A stretch of DNA of 64,000 bases from Dasyornis broadbenti (Eukaryota; Chordata; Aves; Passeriformes; Dasyornithidae). Made by a program: the position numbers and the translations under genes. The DNA lies in contig VZRN01006763.1 of NCBI GenBank assembly GCA_013397935.1, positions 1,212,525 to 1,276,524 of the forward strand, given 5' to 3'. Positions 1-13,800 of this stretch are shown here, piece by piece. The notes below the pieces were generated by a model that was given only the letters and a program-made list of their open reading frames with translations, ran no database searches and was not told the origin of the DNA. Positions within the stretch are counted from its first letter, which is position 1. The number at the start of each line of letters is the position of its first letter.

Positions 1-2218
1 TCAGCACATAAGCTGCTTTGTATATGTGCAACAGTGGAAATTTAGTCATTTAACCCTCTTGAGTTAATCAGCAGCTGAGCAGTGGTTTTTGAAGGCTCTA
101 GGTAGCTTAAGATACATATATGCGTCTCGGTTCATCAATCTTAAAAAAAACCCTCATAGCCTGTAGTAAGGGAAATAAAATCCCATGTGCTTCTTATGTC
201 CAGGCTGCCTTGATGGCTTGGAGTTTTATTCAATCTCTTCTGGCAGGACTTATCAAAACAACAGATCGCTTTGGCTAATTAGCCAATATTAGCTAGAGAG
301 CTGTGATTTCTGCATTCTTGAAATTAGGGGGTTAGTTGTGACTGCCTGTTAAAGAAAATTGTATTACTCTGAAAAGCTGAAATTCTCTAATGTGTCAAAA
401 ATCAACAAGCGTATATGTTTCTTTGATTTTCAGAAAAACAAGACAGTGTACTGCAACCAGGGACTCCATGTGGGAGTGCCAACCTTTCTAAAAGTTGGGC
501 AGAAAACTTTGTATCCCATGACTCACATCACAGGTTCCCCAGAGTGAGGAGCAGGCACATCTGAGGTGGATGTGGCAGGACGGAGCAGAACTCAGTGCGG
601 AGGCTGTTCCAGGAGCAGGCTCACACATCCCTGCTGTCTCACCTCCTTCAAAAGGCAGCACCACCCCGAAGTCCCCCTGCCAGTACAGTCCCAGCACCAG
701 ACCTGTGACAGAAACCTGCCATAACACCTGTACTTGATTCACTTGTGCCTCAGGGGCTACCAAATACTCCCCAAAAACATGCTGTTCATCTGTCTGAAAA
801 GCCCACAGCAGTCAGTTAAGGATTTTAATTGTATTTCCCTTTCAGTTGTGGTTACATGGAAATATGATTGGACTTATTTTGTCCCAGACAAAAGAAAAGA
901 AAAAAAAAGAGAAGAAAAACATTCAGAAAAAAAAGGAAGTTTACACAGTAACACAAGATCCAGAACTGCAGTAATTACCCCAACATAAGTCTCCAAAGAG
1001 TAAAAATGAGACATCACAGAGGAACAGATTATGCCATGTCTGTGGATGCTGGGGTTCATATGTCTTCCTCTGAGGCAGCCTGTCCTGGTTGCTGTTAGAG
1101 ACCGGATGCTGGGCTGCACAGGCCTGGAGCGTGATCCAGTCTGACAATTTCTGTGTTCATAAGACTACCAGATAGAGAAAACATACCTTACTTAAACTAC
1201 CTTAATTTTTCCCTTTCTTCCATGCAGATTTAATTTCCTTCTGGAAAGCAGTTACCCAGCTGTGACTATGAAAATGGTAATAAGCACACAGTTTCAGTTC
1301 AGAGGTGATCAAGCACTGCTCCCATGTTTTAAGTAATAGAAGATGGGAAAGACAGGAATGGGGGTGGGTAATGAAGGCACTTTGTGGTGTTTGGATCAAG
1401 CATCCAAGGAGTACGTCATAGATGTCAGAGTGAAACAGCAAGTTCTGGTCTTCTTCAGATCAAACTTTTTCAAAACAGGCACAGAAAGCATGTTCTTTCT
1501 GCTAAAAGAAAGACAGGAAAAAGGAATCTAAGTAGCTACACACAAAATCATTTCAAAGCTAATTTTTTTCACTCCTGTGTAGCACTTTCACCTTCCTTAA
1601 TAACAGGAGGATGGATATACATAAAATTTTATGGTTTTAAAATTATCGCTCTTGCCTTTGAAACACAGGGCCAGGTCTTCTGTTAAGGAAAAATGAAACA
1701 GAAACATTGATTAAATGCTGTTAATCCAGTTTGCACTGCCTGAAGTTCTGGCACTGGTTCACTTTTTTACAAAAGAAAATGCATATGGAAAACTTGGAAA
1801 AGCTCCACGGTTAAAAACTTTCTCCTTGCAAGCCTTGCCATTGAATTTAGAGGACCAGGAATCTCATGTGCATTCCCTGTCCTTTCATTCTTTCTCCTAA
1901 ACAAGTTTCAGAAAAACAAAGAAAACATTTAATACCTAGCAGAAGGGGAAAAAACCCAAGCATTAATATATTTCGGATTTTGGAATACATTTGCTATTTC
2001 CTTTCCATCTTCGGCAAACTCTTTGTAGTTACAAGAAGAAATCAAAACTTTATGTCTGGGCATGACGGGTGCAAAGGGGTAGAGATTGTAATCAGTCCAA
2101 GGTGGGTATTAGAGGAATGAGAGGGTCCAGGACAACTGATAGAAAGACTGTAGTGTCTGGGTGTGGACCAAGAAACCTGTTTGTATGTGTTCATGGGGGC
2201 AGACAAATTAACGTCACA
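1..2218. other. No gene recognised
   Basis: Ordinary AT-rich sequence. A good splice-acceptor-like site (pyrimidine run ending in TTTTCAG) ends near 433 and is followed by a frame open to 547, but the reading is not recognisable and no convincing donor follows. A purine-rich stretch lies at about 890-945. No repeat family was recognised. Confidence 0.5.
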
Positions 2219-3305
2219 GCATCCCATAGACAGAATATTTCAGCTGGAAGAGACCTATGATCATCTAGTCCAGCTGCCCGACCACTGCAGGGCTGACCAG
2301 AAGTTAAAGCATGTTCTTGAGGGCCTTGTGCAAATGACTCTTGAACACTGACAGGCTTGGAGCACCAGCCACCTCTCTAGGAAGCCGGTTCCAGTGTTTG
2401 AACACCCTCTGGGTGAAAATATATTTCACAATGTGTAGTCTGAACCTCTCCTGGTGCAGCTTAGGACCATTCCAATGCATTCTATCACTGGATATCAGGA
2501 AAAAGAGAGCATCACCTCCCTCTCCGTTTCTCTACCTCAGAAAGCTGTGAGAGCAATGAAGTCACTTTCAGCTTCTTTCTCTTCAAACTAGACAACTCAC
2601 TGTCCTCATCACTCCACACAAGACGTTTCTTCCAGCCCTTTCACCAAATTTGTTGCCCTACTCCAGAGCCGTTCACAGACCTTCACGTTCTTCTTAAATA
2701 GTGGGGCCCAGAACTGTACACAGTACCCAAAGTGAGTCACACCAGTGCTGAATACAGCAGGAGCCTCAGCTCTTCTGGCCAGCTGGGGATGCTGTGTCTG
2801 ACCAACCCCAGGATGGGATTTGCACTCTTGGCTGCTGGCTCACACTGAGCCACTGCCAATCAGCACCCCCAGATCCCTGTCTGCAGGACTGCTCTTCCCA
2901 TGTATATTTGTGCCTGGCATTACTCCCTCCTAGGTGCAGGATCCAGCATCTTGACTTGTTAAATTTCATCCTGTTAATCACAGCCCAGAGCGCCAATCAA
3001 ACCGGATCCCTCTACAAGTCCTCTTCTCCCCTTAAAGACTGTCCCCACCACCTCGCAGTTTTGAGTTATCAGCAGACTTGCTAATGGTGCATTCAAGTGC
3101 TGCATCCAGAACACTGATAAGTATCTTGAATAGGACAGACCTCAGAATTGTACCCCAGTTCAATTCCCCACCAGCCAGATTTAGCCCCGTTTACTACAAC
3201 CCTTCATGCTCTGCCCTTCAGCCAGTTCTTCTCCAGAACACAATAAACCAGAAGGACTCTGTGAGGAACAGTATCAAAACTGAAAATCAGGAAAATATAT
3301 GTGTC
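2219..3305 (-). mobile_element. CR1 LINE, 3' part, old and 5'-truncated
   Basis: The plus strand shows the antisense of an avian CR1: the end of the element lies near 2219-2270 (a degenerate ATTCTRTG-type tail followed by the 'ggaagagacct...tgatcatctagtccag' signature) and the body extends to about 3300. Read on the minus strand around 2990-2930 it gives NRMKFNKSRCWILHLG, which matches the conserved region after the reverse-transcriptase fingers/palm of CR1 ORF2. Further matches to the antisense consensus occur around 2390 (loss-of-frame C-terminal ORF2), 2700 (the 'gggcccagaactgtacacagtac' type block) and 3110. Many frameshifts and substitutions make it inactive. The 5' edge near 3305 is approximate and abuts an AT-rich microsatellite. 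Confidence 0.9.
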
Positions 3306-3339
3306 TAAGTGCAGCTGTTGAAAGGATCCACATTGTACA

Positions 3340-3436
3340 AATTGCATATATGTATGTATAAATACAAATATATGCGCATATATATATGTTTAATACATGT
3401 TTATAAATGTATGCATTTATACACATATATAAATCT
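3340..3436. repeat. Imperfect AT-rich microsatellite
   Basis: About 95 bases of degenerate TA/TGTA/CATA repeats with many short self-complementary pieces, directly upstream of the 5' edge of the antisense CR1. It also creates an artificial long open frame (3309-3809). Confidence 0.8.
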
Positions 3437-5464
3437 CCTGTCTATCAGCCACAGAAGAAAACAGAATCTGACATCTGTGTTTGTATTTGTGGGACTACTG
3501 TGTTTTCTGTCCACGTTGTTCTGTGACTGTGTGTGCTTGTGTGTGCTCCTGTCTGCTGGGGACCAAGGCTCAGCCTCGCCACTGCTTGGCTCTGGGGGCA
3601 CAAGGCTGCAGCAGCCTGGTCACTGCTGGGTTATTGGATTCAGCAGCCACGTCTCTTGGTGGGAAGGTGCTGTTCTGTGGCAAAAGATAGACCCAGGCTG
3701 GTTCCCATACAGATGTGGAGCTGGTGGCAGGTTCTTTCATAGAACTGCAAAGTCTTTGGGCTTTGAAGGCTGCAAAGCTTACGGTCCCTTCCCTTTAACT
3801 CTTCCATAAAAGCAAACAATTTTCCCTATGCTAATTCATTATTTACTGGTTTTGCTGAAATTTCCTGATCTTGGACCCAGCACACATGGCTGTTTTCCTT
3901 CAGAACATAAGAACAAGCTAAGTGTTTGTACAAGTCATTATGAAGTTTTTGAAATCAAGAACCAATTCTCTAGGTTGAGTCTGTGCAAGTGTCTCCAAAG
4001 CCTTGTATATAGGATCATTACTGTTGTATTAAAAATTCTCAGAAATCTTCTCATATAATTTTTTTCTTTAAAGAGTCAACACGGATTACTTTTGGAAATA
4101 AATTATCTTCTTGAACTACAGAAAAAAAAAAAGTGAATTTTCCCCCCTTAATTAACTTCTCTTAATAATGACAAACTGTAAGCTCTTCTATAACACATCC
4201 TAAAATCTTTGGTTTCATTCTTAGTGAAAACAACAACTAAAAACAATGGAAAAGGTAGATCAGCCTATATGGGATGATTGATTACCCTGTTCTGAACAGA
4301 GTCAGGGACTCAGCTAGAATAAAGGCACAAAACTGCCCATGTTAGCTACCATGCTCCCAGATAGTATGTTGGCACAATTCGAGGACAGCACAAAAAAAGA
4401 ACTAATCCCAAAAATGGTTAATATCAGGGACAGCCTGCTCTACAGACAAGTTTAACTAGATGGACACGTGCTATCTACACTGCTGGCAAAAACCAGACCT
4501 TGACTCCTTTTATTTCAAATATACAAGTAGCCACTGATACTTTCCAACAGGTGCAGAGCAAGAGTTCAATATATTCCTACACAGAAAAACAAATTCAACA
4601 CCCTAAGATCTCACAGCTTAAAACAATCAAACTGAGGAAATAAGCACCCATCTCCAATTAACCAGGCACGGATACCACTAATAAAATGTATCTATACTGT
4701 ACCTGCGTGTGTGTGTGTAAGTAGCCTCCCCCAACCTCTTGCTCACCCCAGTCCTTCAAAATAATGTTTTTCCTGAATTTCAGTTTTTCCATTGTGGGTA
4801 GTTGAAAAAACCTTCTCAGGCCAAAACACTCTGTGGAGTCTCTCAAACAACAGCTAATTCAGTCTGTTTTGAGCACTAGCAATGGTTCTTTCAGCTCTAC
4901 CATGGTAATAAGCTTGGAAGGCAAACCTAGGATCTCAAAAAATAAAAGGGAAAATAAGATGTATCAGTATTCTATAATATTAATATATTTCCTGTTCATT
5001 TAGGATTAATGCATGGTACAGAAAACTACTGGTTACATCACTACATATAAAAACACGCAGATATTAACAAAGTTCCATTTTCCTCAGAATTTACATGTTC
5101 TAGACTTTATCTTTCACATTTGTAAGGTGTTTAGCAGTCTGAATTACCGGTGTATTATGAGATCCATCATTTATAAGCATGTATGTAATGTCACAGATTC
5201 ACTCAAGTCTAGGTAACTCTGCCTCACAAATATCCTTAAGAGCATCTCTACTGGAACTGATAGGCATAGACACAATCAAAATGGAGTCAGTGTCTTGAGG
5301 GTTCAGACTCAAATTCTCTTCTAATCAAGTAAAATTTCAGTTGAAAGTGCCCAGTACTTCAAAATATCTCATCTCTGCTTTTCTGCAGCTTCTACCATCA
5401 GTATTCCACAAGGCAGCAGCTGAGAATTATATATCTGATTTTGTCCGATTAAGTGTGACTTCAG
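3437..5464. other. No gene recognised
   Basis: AT-rich unique sequence. A short (GT)6 run lies at 4707-4718 and a poly-A run near 4121-4132. Nothing else identified. Confidence 0.5.
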
Positions 5465-5790
5465 AATCACTGAGAAGGAATCCATTTTCTGCTCAGCACT
5501 CCAAAAGATTCATCAGTGAATGCATCATGTACCAAAGCACAATGCTACTGGGCTATAAAATATTTCAATGTCTTATTAATAAGTTAATTGAATCCATTGT
5601 AATTTTCCTACTATTCATGCAGCTCACTTTGTCATTGATTGACAGAGATGGATCTGAAGATATTTAAAAGCTTCACAAGCAGATGAACAGCTATATCTGA
5701 ATTATCACAAATGAGGAATAGTTAAGAAGGGCCTGTAATAATCCTTCATTAGAAAATTTGCTGTAGTAACCACTGCAAACCTAATCCTGT
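5465..5790. repeat. Unclassified dispersed repeat, copy A
   Basis: This stretch aligns by eye, in the same orientation, with 10531-10883. A shared identical core of 20 bases (TCTTATTAATAAGTTAATTG) lies at 5570-5589. Flanking blocks also match: 'accaaagcaca', 'gacagagatg', 'attatca.aa' and 'taaccactgcaa' against 'caaccattgcaa'. Identity is roughly two thirds with small indels. It does not look like CR1 and carries no tRNA head or CR1 tail. It may be an old LTR or DNA-transposon remnant, or a local duplication. A 108-codon open frame (5341-5667) overlaps it but is not conserved in copy B, so it is probably chance. Confidence 0.65.
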
Positions 5791-8277
5791 TCCCACTGAA
5801 AGCTAAAGGAATTCTGCCCACAGATTCAATGCCATTTTGAGTTTAAAATGACTGCTTTTTTCCCCAGAAGTCAAGAAATTTGCAACCAAATGAGATAAAT
5901 ACCAGAGAAAAGCCTGTCATAGCCAGCTATAACTGAATCATGGTGCTGTTGAGTGACTCATACATTTAATTTCAACATAGGTGATTTATAATCCAGAATT
6001 TCAGTTTTTCAGAGCTTGAGTAATATTGCAAAAACATCAAAGCTTCTAAACTTGTTTAAGAATCTGTCCTACTCATCATCTCCCCAGTCAACATCCAGCA
6101 TCAGGATGCAACCGCTTCACTGAGTTATATCTTTGCTTCTGTCCTGGAGAAGAGAGGACCCACTACAATCTTTAAAACATAACAAAAGTCCTGTTTGAAT
6201 GCACTAAAAAGACTCAAAACAATATGACCATTCTGTATCAGAATGAGGACTATTTTGTTCTTACAAGAAATTCCCTATTTGGCCACCAGAACCTGGTTTC
6301 CAAAACTTTGCTAATTTTTTGAGACAGTTTTGTTTGCATGAGGAATGTGGCACCAAGAAGCTGCCAGATGCATCCAGAACAGCTCATTAACAGCAGACAC
6401 TGCACATATGGTGCATAAATGCACCTGAATAGAAGATCCAAATGTCAGACAGGCCTTATCAAGACATACCCTGAATTCAGCCTACCAAACATGTTGGTTT
6501 TAACTCAAGCACGGTCGCTATGTCAGTGTCATGATCTCTATACAGGAATTAAGGATGTCTTCTCTCCGTACATAAAACAGGTCTAGATAGCTTACCATCT
6601 CCTGCCGGTCTTTTGAGCAGTGCTAGAGAGCAGTGAAGGCACCTGCTTTATCACACATTGTATCTGCTTCCTTCAACATCTGTAGGGATCGTTGCAAGCC
6701 CATCCCTCAGAGCAATTGTCCATACATTTCACCATTAGTGAAAGGATGGTGTCTCTCCAGGAAGTGTTCCTCAGGTTGCAGAGTGGCCAGCTCAGAGTCC
6801 AGGCAAGATGGAAGGGAGGGAAAATGTCTCAAAAACCAAAATGTTCTGAAAGTGTGTAGAGACTGTCAGGCCCGCAGGTAAGAGATGGCCAAAGTCTAGA
6901 TCATGGCCTGAACTTAAGCAAATTCCAAAAAAAACAGTGGACATAGCAAGAAATTGTCAGACGTGACAAAATTATAGGCAGTGATCATTGGTGTGTAAGG
7001 GAGGCTTACGTGAGGAGGGACAGCAAACCACACCAACACCAACACTGGAGAGGAGCCCTAAGGACCTCCAGAGACTGGAGCCGGCACAGCATGGGGAAGC
7101 ACCTCAGCAACACCAGGCTACACTGAGAAGACCACAATCACAGTGCTAGAAATATCCCATTAAAGTATAGATTTATCAAAATTGGGACCAGGGGAGAAAA
7201 GTGATTAGGTTTTTTGAGCTGCTTGTTTGGGAAGAGGCCTGGAGGGCAACAAAAGCAAATGTCAATAGTAAGTGGCATAATAAGAGGGGCAAGTCATAGA
7301 GGTACGTATCTGGAAGCTCTGCACCCAGCTCCCACAGCCTGAATCAGGAAAATAACAACCTACTCTGCTGGCAAAACCTACCTCTACCATCAGGAGGACT
7401 GGTGGGAACATGGTATTTCCACTGTTTTGTGGGTACAAATTGGGATTTAGTCTTTGTCTTACAGCCACAAAGCAGGGAATCACTTAAACCATTCCTCTGT
7501 CACAGAATTCCTAAAACTCAGCTTTGCCTTTTGCCACCAAGGCATGACAGAGGTGAGATAAACTTCATTAGGTGACAGTCCCAGCTTAACATTGCCCCAT
7601 TCCTCCTATGTTGCAGAGATATTTTTAGGGAATAAGTGACATGTGAAGAGTACTGCATAGAGCTGGAAAGAAAGAGATGAGCAGCAGAGCAGGAAGGCAT
7701 TAAGCTGCTCAGGGCACCCTTAGTGCGATCCATTTCCTGGGGTCTAGGGTAAGGATTCAGAGCTCACGCCTGGTGGAACAGAGCTCAAAATGTACTGTGT
7801 GGTATTTCAAGCAAAAAGAAAAGAATATTCCCCAAATACACACACAACTCACCGAGGTGGATTGGTTATTTCAGCAATACTGATTTAACCAGCTAAAACA
7901 AAGCATCTGGCTTCTGTATATAATCCAGCCTGTTTTGCAAACAGCATAAAAGAGCAGGTAATAAAACAGTCTTCCTGATTTCCTGCTTTCCCTCAACCTC
8001 CACATTAGTTACAGATTCTCTCTTAATAAAGGAAGTGAAATGGATTCAGCTTCCTTTCTAAGCAAATACCATCCTAGTCAACACTGAGTTTTTTATAAAA
8101 TTGAATAAATTTTTGCCTTTATTTCAGTTTTGGTAAGGATAAAGGAAGGTTGGTGCCTTTCTAGTGTAATCATCATTTATCAGCAGAGTCCTCAAACTAC
8201 ACCTGCAGTGAAGAAAATGTTTATAAATTAAAACTGATGCCTAAAGTACTATAAAGACTGATTCAGCTCAGGAGAGT
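5791..8277. other. No gene recognised
   Basis: AT-rich unique sequence. A minus-strand segment at 6679-6596 has plausible splice borders, but all three frames are stopped, so it is not called coding. Nothing else identified. Confidence 0.5.
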
Positions 8278-8650
8278 TACTTATTTAGCCTGGAGAAAAG
8301 GAGGCTCAGGAGAGACCTTGCTCTCTACAACTGCCTGAAAGGAGGTTGTAGCATGGAGGAGGTGACACTCTCTTCTCCCAAGTAGCAAGCAATAGGAAAA
8401 GAGGAAATGGCCTCAAATTGTGCCAGTTGAAGTTTAGATTGAATACTAGGAAAGGTTTCCTCATCAAAAGGGTTGTCAAACATTGCAATTGGCAGTCCAG
8501 GGAAGTGGTAGAGTCACCCATCCCCTGAGGTGTTTAAAAGCCTCATAGAGGTGGTGCTCAGGGACATGGTTTAGCAGTGGAATTAGCAGTGCTTGTTAAT
8601 GGTTAGACTTGATCTTAGAGATCTTTTCCAGCCTAACGATTCTGTGACTT
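8278..8650 (+). mobile_element. CR1 LINE, 3' end of ORF2 plus 3' tail
   Basis: Plus-strand sense copy. At 8281 the reading LFSLEKRRLRRDL matches the conserved C-terminal motif of CR1 ORF2. It continues with an 'NCLKGGC' block, and the ORF is broken by stops downstream. The 3' region (8550-8648) has the usual CR1 ending: 'ggttagacttgatcttagagatcttttccagcctaa' type sequence, then a single ATTCTGTGA terminal motif. The copy is strongly 5'-truncated (about 370 bases), as is typical of target-primed insertion, and is mutated enough to be old. Confidence 0.93.
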
Positions 8651-10530
8651 TTTTAAGTGTCTGTAGAGGCTGGTAATTGTTACATTAGAGGATACAAAAA
8701 ACTCAAACCACCCACCCTATTTGCATCATCAAGATGTCCATCTTTTGCTTACAATGTATTACACTGTAGTTCATTAATTTCAAATTGTAGAAAGCAAGCT
8801 ACCAGTCCCCTGTTGTGTAGTTAATGAACTTAGTAAAAAACCGTACAGTTCTCATCAGAAAACACAAATAACCTAAACAGCTGTGATTGAGTAGGATTTG
8901 TTTATCCTTTGGGAGCAGTTCATCAGAAGTTATAAGTAAAAGCCATTAGAACTATTCCAAGGTTCCAATCTGCTAGTTCTATAAAATTAAGAACTGTTTT
9001 TCCATATTCACAGGTAATTGTAAGTAGTTTAGACAGATATTAAGATCTGTAATTCTAGAGCAACTGCTTGGAAACTCTGGATACACAAACACAAATTCCC
9101 TGGTTTGGTAAGAAGCACCAGTTGGGTGTTTCTCTTCCCAAATGCTTAAAAATGTTGTTCTGTATTAATTTAATGCTCTTCAAGAAATACCAATTTCATT
9201 TAAAAAGGGAATCATTTGAGAATGGCTGAGTACCTGATCTGCCCAGACAGATTTTCTATTATTTTCACTAGATTTTCCTTTCAATTTACTTCTCACATTC
9301 ACCCCTGGGACTTTTCTTCTCTAACCTCAAAGGCCAGCGGTCAAATATGAATTATGTTTGTGGAAACTATTAAGTGATTTATGTCCTTGCACAACAATAC
9401 CCTAGGCAGGTTCCTTGTATGATGCAAAGCAATGCTGATTTAATTCCTGAGAACTACTCCTCTCATGAGTAAATCTTAGGAGGAAACTTGCATTCCATAC
9501 TGCCCCCAAAAGAGTTAGATTAATTTTATTTTTAAAGGGAAACAGCCTCTTTCCAACATCAAACTTATTGTTCCATAAGGAATTCAAATTTAATTAGAAT
9601 TATGATAGTATTCAATCTGTGGGAATACATCTCAGTGCATATTTTAAGGTGCATAACAGGGTACACCTGTAGGAAAAGCTTTTTTTCCATTTCATTTAAT
9701 TCAGGTGTGCATACCTTTCCCTGCTGTTTTAGATGGAGAGTATAGGGCTCTTTATATTCTTTACAAAGACAAAATTTCCTTTCTTTAGGATTGGGATTGC
9801 TGCTCCTAACTCCTAGTCTCCAAACCACACCTTTCTCCACACTTAAAGCAGTTCACAACATTTCTATTAAGAAGGTAAATGTAACTGGTAGATGCTGCAT
9901 TGGGAAGTGGCTCTAAGGCCTGTCACACAGACTGCCTTCAGGAGCTGCATCTACAGCAATAAATGAAACAAACCCAGAGGAAACCTAGAGCCCTGTCCCA
10001 TGGCAACCCATTTCCCCACATCAGCATGCTCCTGAAACAGCTTTATCCACCTTACAGTCCTCCAGGCAATGCCCAGCCATGGCACAGGACATCACCAAGA
10101 CATGAAATTCTTTCCAGGAGGCTCCATGGGTGAGGCCAGCATACTTTTGTGGTAAGGAGGGAGTTCAAATATCTGGGTGCAAGTTGTGTCTTGTCCCTTG
10201 CTCTCCACACTAGACAAAGGGACCAATCCAGTTTGTCTGACTTAGGTCCAGGTAGGACCAGTGACACCAGAGATTGTAGCTGAGGCAGAGCTCAGACAAC
10301 TTCAGTCTATTAGAGGTAAATCAGTGCTTTCATAACACAGGTGAAAGTGTCTTCAAAGGACAATTCAGGGAACTTCCATTAAATGATTAGGAGTAGCCAA
10401 CATGAGTGTTGTGTCACCCTATGTACGTGAAGGGATGTGAGCTTTGATTGCACTGGAAATCTTGTCAGAGCAAGAACTATGACAACAGCCATTTGTAACG
10501 AATTGAGAGGCATTTCTCTGCCCATGGTCG
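8651..10530. other. No gene recognised
   Basis: AT-rich unique sequence. An octamer motif (ATTTGCAT) is present at 8719-8726. No repeat family recognised. Confidence 0.5.
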
Positions 10531-10883
10531 CAAAGTTACTGACAAGGAGATGCATCCTGCTCACTGTCTACACATTCTAGAAGATTTATCAGAGTATAGA
10601 TCGTATCCCAAAGCACAGCTCTAACAGGCTCTAAAACATCCTGATGTCTTATTAATAAGTTAATTGAATTCCACTGTAGATGAATTCCATCTCTCACTAT
10701 TAACGCATTTATGCTTGTCATTGACTGATAGACAGAGATGAATATGGAGCTATTTTAACAGCTTCTTACACAAACAGATTAACATCTATATATACATTAT
10801 CATAAAAGAAGAAAAATTATTTTGGGAGAGCAACTCAAATTAAGAGGAAGTTGATATGGCAACCATTGCAATCAAAGTTTGTT
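10531..10883. repeat. Unclassified dispersed repeat, copy B
   Basis: Partner of the segment at 5465-5790, same orientation, about 5.1 kb away. The identical core (TCTTATTAATAAGTTAATTG) is at 10647-10666. Matching blocks occur in the same order on both sides: the 'ctgctca' start at 10557, 'ccaaagcaca' at 10608, 'gacagagatg' at 10731, 'attatcataaa' at 10797 and 'caaccattgcaa' at 10860. Similarity fades outside about 10531-10883. Nothing in it is recognisable as CR1. Confidence 0.65.
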
Positions 10884-13800
10884 TTTCTTGATGTCAGGAG
10901 AAAAATGTGGGTTGACTTCAAGAGGACTGAAATCATAAGCTACAATTTATGGCAGCAATTATCCCAAAAGTAATCTTACTAGGAGACTGTATCACTGGTT
11001 TTGGCAGCTGAACATCTCCAGAAAGAGAAAGGAGTTCTGACTGTTAGAGAAATGTACTAACCTGATGACAGCAGGCTTTCTCTATTCTGCGATTTTTGTG
11101 GTGAGTTTGTAGCTGCTCATGGTAAGTTTAAGCATCTAGTTGGATGTCCTCCGCTATACAAGCCGTCAGATATTTCTATGGGATTTCTGCTTAGATGCCA
11201 TGAATTTGTGTCTGAGCCAAACCCAAACTCTGATTGCTTCAGGAATGCAATGTGAAACACCAGAGCAAAACCATGATGGGATGACAGACCACTACAAAAC
11301 TGTTTGTTATGGTGGTGAGCGATGGACTACAGCCAAAATATGGGCACTCATGTGTGTCCCAGCCAAATAATAATCAATTATGTTTCTTCCCCCCCCAAGA
11401 ATTGCACCAAGATACCAGAACAGCTTTCCCCAGGCAATTTCTCAGGTGACTGCAGAGAACGCTAACACCAAGTGGCCAATGACTTTATTGTCCAAATGAT
11501 TCAAGACGCTTGAGAAACCCTTTACCTGCACAAAGCATGTCTGCACAGTGCAGTGCAGGAAATAGCTCAAGCTCCTGAGCCAGAAGCGGTACAGCCATGA
11601 GAGAACAGGTCACAGAAGGATCCACTTAGGGGCAGGTAATTTCCTACAGAGGTTTTTTAAAACTTCTCATTACTTCAAGATGACCCCTGTCATCTTGACT
11701 TCCTCATGTAATGGATGCAGAAGTATAACACGAGAAATAAAGCCTGAGTTTGTAAAACATTTCCACAGATATTTTGCAGTCCATGTGCAGAGGTAATATG
11801 CCCTCAGAACTGAGCACTTCACTCACTTTTCCTCCTCATTCATCACGTTTCTTTTCCAACGCTGATGAACAAACTGTGAGCCCTCCAGTGGCCAAAATAA
11901 TGTATTTCCACCTCCGTGTGTGATTCCAGTCCACCCTTCAGATGCTCAAACAGGTTTTTCCCCATGCACTATAGCTAAGACTATGATCAGAGCTAGCAGC
12001 TTGATATCCAGAGAATGCTGGAGAAATGTAGGAAGGACCTGATTACTAGGAAAACACATGAAGAGATCAACACTACTGGAGTGTGCAGCAAAAAGTCTCC
12101 ATTGTATTTTCAAAGTATATAAGGAGCAGCCTCTGGGACTGTGTTCTAGGATGAGAAAAAGGGACCCTCATCATAACACCAGCAGGACAACAGAAAAGAT
12201 CCTGGATGAAAGGCTCTTTTCAGTAAAGCCCTTCCATGTTTTCCCATCAAAGGCATTGATTATCCAGCATCTGAAATGTGTTCGGTAGCTCACAGGATGT
12301 GTAATAGGCATTGACATTATCCAGAAGCATTACCATTGAAATAGGACATTCACAGAAAAAGGCTAGAGAAGACTGATAAATTAACAAGCAATCAAACATA
12401 GTCACTCTGTGGGGTTTACAAGCCTGTTCCTCTCTGGTTTTCCCTTTACAAAACCCCTTGCCCAAACTGACACCTGTTCTCTAAGGACCAGGGGGAGTGA
12501 GGCAAAGGGTTTCTTGCATGCTTTCTCCTCCTGCCCCTCAAAACTCTGGGTCTCTGTTCCCTGTGAAAAGATGCCATTATTCCAGTGCCAGGCTATAGCA
12601 GGGCCTGAGCAATAAAGCTGAGGTTTCCCAAGTCAGATGTGACACCTCACTGCTGCAGGGGAGGCATTTTGGTCAGTTTGTGGCTGCGTCATTTGGACAG
12701 AAAGCGGCTTTGCCATGAATGACCTGCTAACCACAGCACACAGAGGCAGTCACAGCCTCTGGTGAGGAAGCTGCAAGGGTCATTTACAGCTGCATCTCTG
12801 CCATGAACTCAAAGAATTTAGACATAGGTACATTAGAATATAAACATAGGGTACTTATTAACACTGCTTCTCAGAGTTCATGGCTGTAAGGAAAAGAAAA
12901 GACTGTGGAGGTTACAGGTTGAAAGACTCTCTTTTGATTCAGAGGTATTAACTTCCAATTCTTTTAAGGCTGTACTTTAATTACAGTTTCCACAGTCTTA
13001 ACTCAGGGTTTTTTTTTTTCCATCAGTGCAATTATGGAGTAATTCAGACTATTCTTCTAAAGCAAAAACCAATTATTCCTGATTTGAAAAATCTGTGAGT
13101 TTTTTAAAGTGAAAAATTAAAAATAAAATGAGTAAGTACTATATCTAAAGGCATAATACCTGGTTTTTTAAGCTTCATGGCAAATTGAGCTAGCCATTTA
13201 GTATAGCACCTAACACTTAGACATAATTAAAGCTGACAGCATTTCTAGCACTGCATTAGAGTATCTATGGACTTACAAACACAACTCTGGGTTACATGAG
13301 GTGAGAACAGTGTCAAAGTTACCTCTACCATTTTTCTGTTAAAGAGCTTGCCCATTAAAATGTCTCCATAGTGAAGGAAAGAAACTAGAGGTTGCTGTTT
13401 GGGGTTCCTTGTCTCCATCAGTGATTTACCATGCCAGGGCCAGACCCTGAGCCAGGTGTTTTGTTATCCTGCCTTTCCATGAAACGGGCCAAGGATGGCA
13501 CCTTCATCTATGCTCCAATGAGCTCCAAAGATGAGGCCCTGCAACAAAGTAATTGCATTCCTCTGATCAAGGAAAAGAAAGATGCAAACATTCAGTAAGG
13601 TGATTCCACTGCCTCTTCTTTCTATAACCACGCTAGAGATGGGACCATGTGTCTTTTGTGGTAACAAACATTTGCTTCCTCTTAAGCCAAAGACCCCATC
13701 CAGCACTTGCCCAGCCCAATTCATGTGAGTTGTACACACCAAGAACAACCACACTGCAGACTAAGCTCAGGGCTACCAAGCCCCCGCACCTGAGAGACCT

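Noticed and set aside
3309..3809. 166-codon plus-strand open frame
   Set aside because: Begins in the AT-rich microsatellite and continues through non-conserved-looking sequence; repetitive start, no homologue recognised.
6596..6679. Minus-strand segment with acceptor- and donor-like borders
   Set aside because: All three frames contain stops; could at most be a non-coding exon, and there is no further support.
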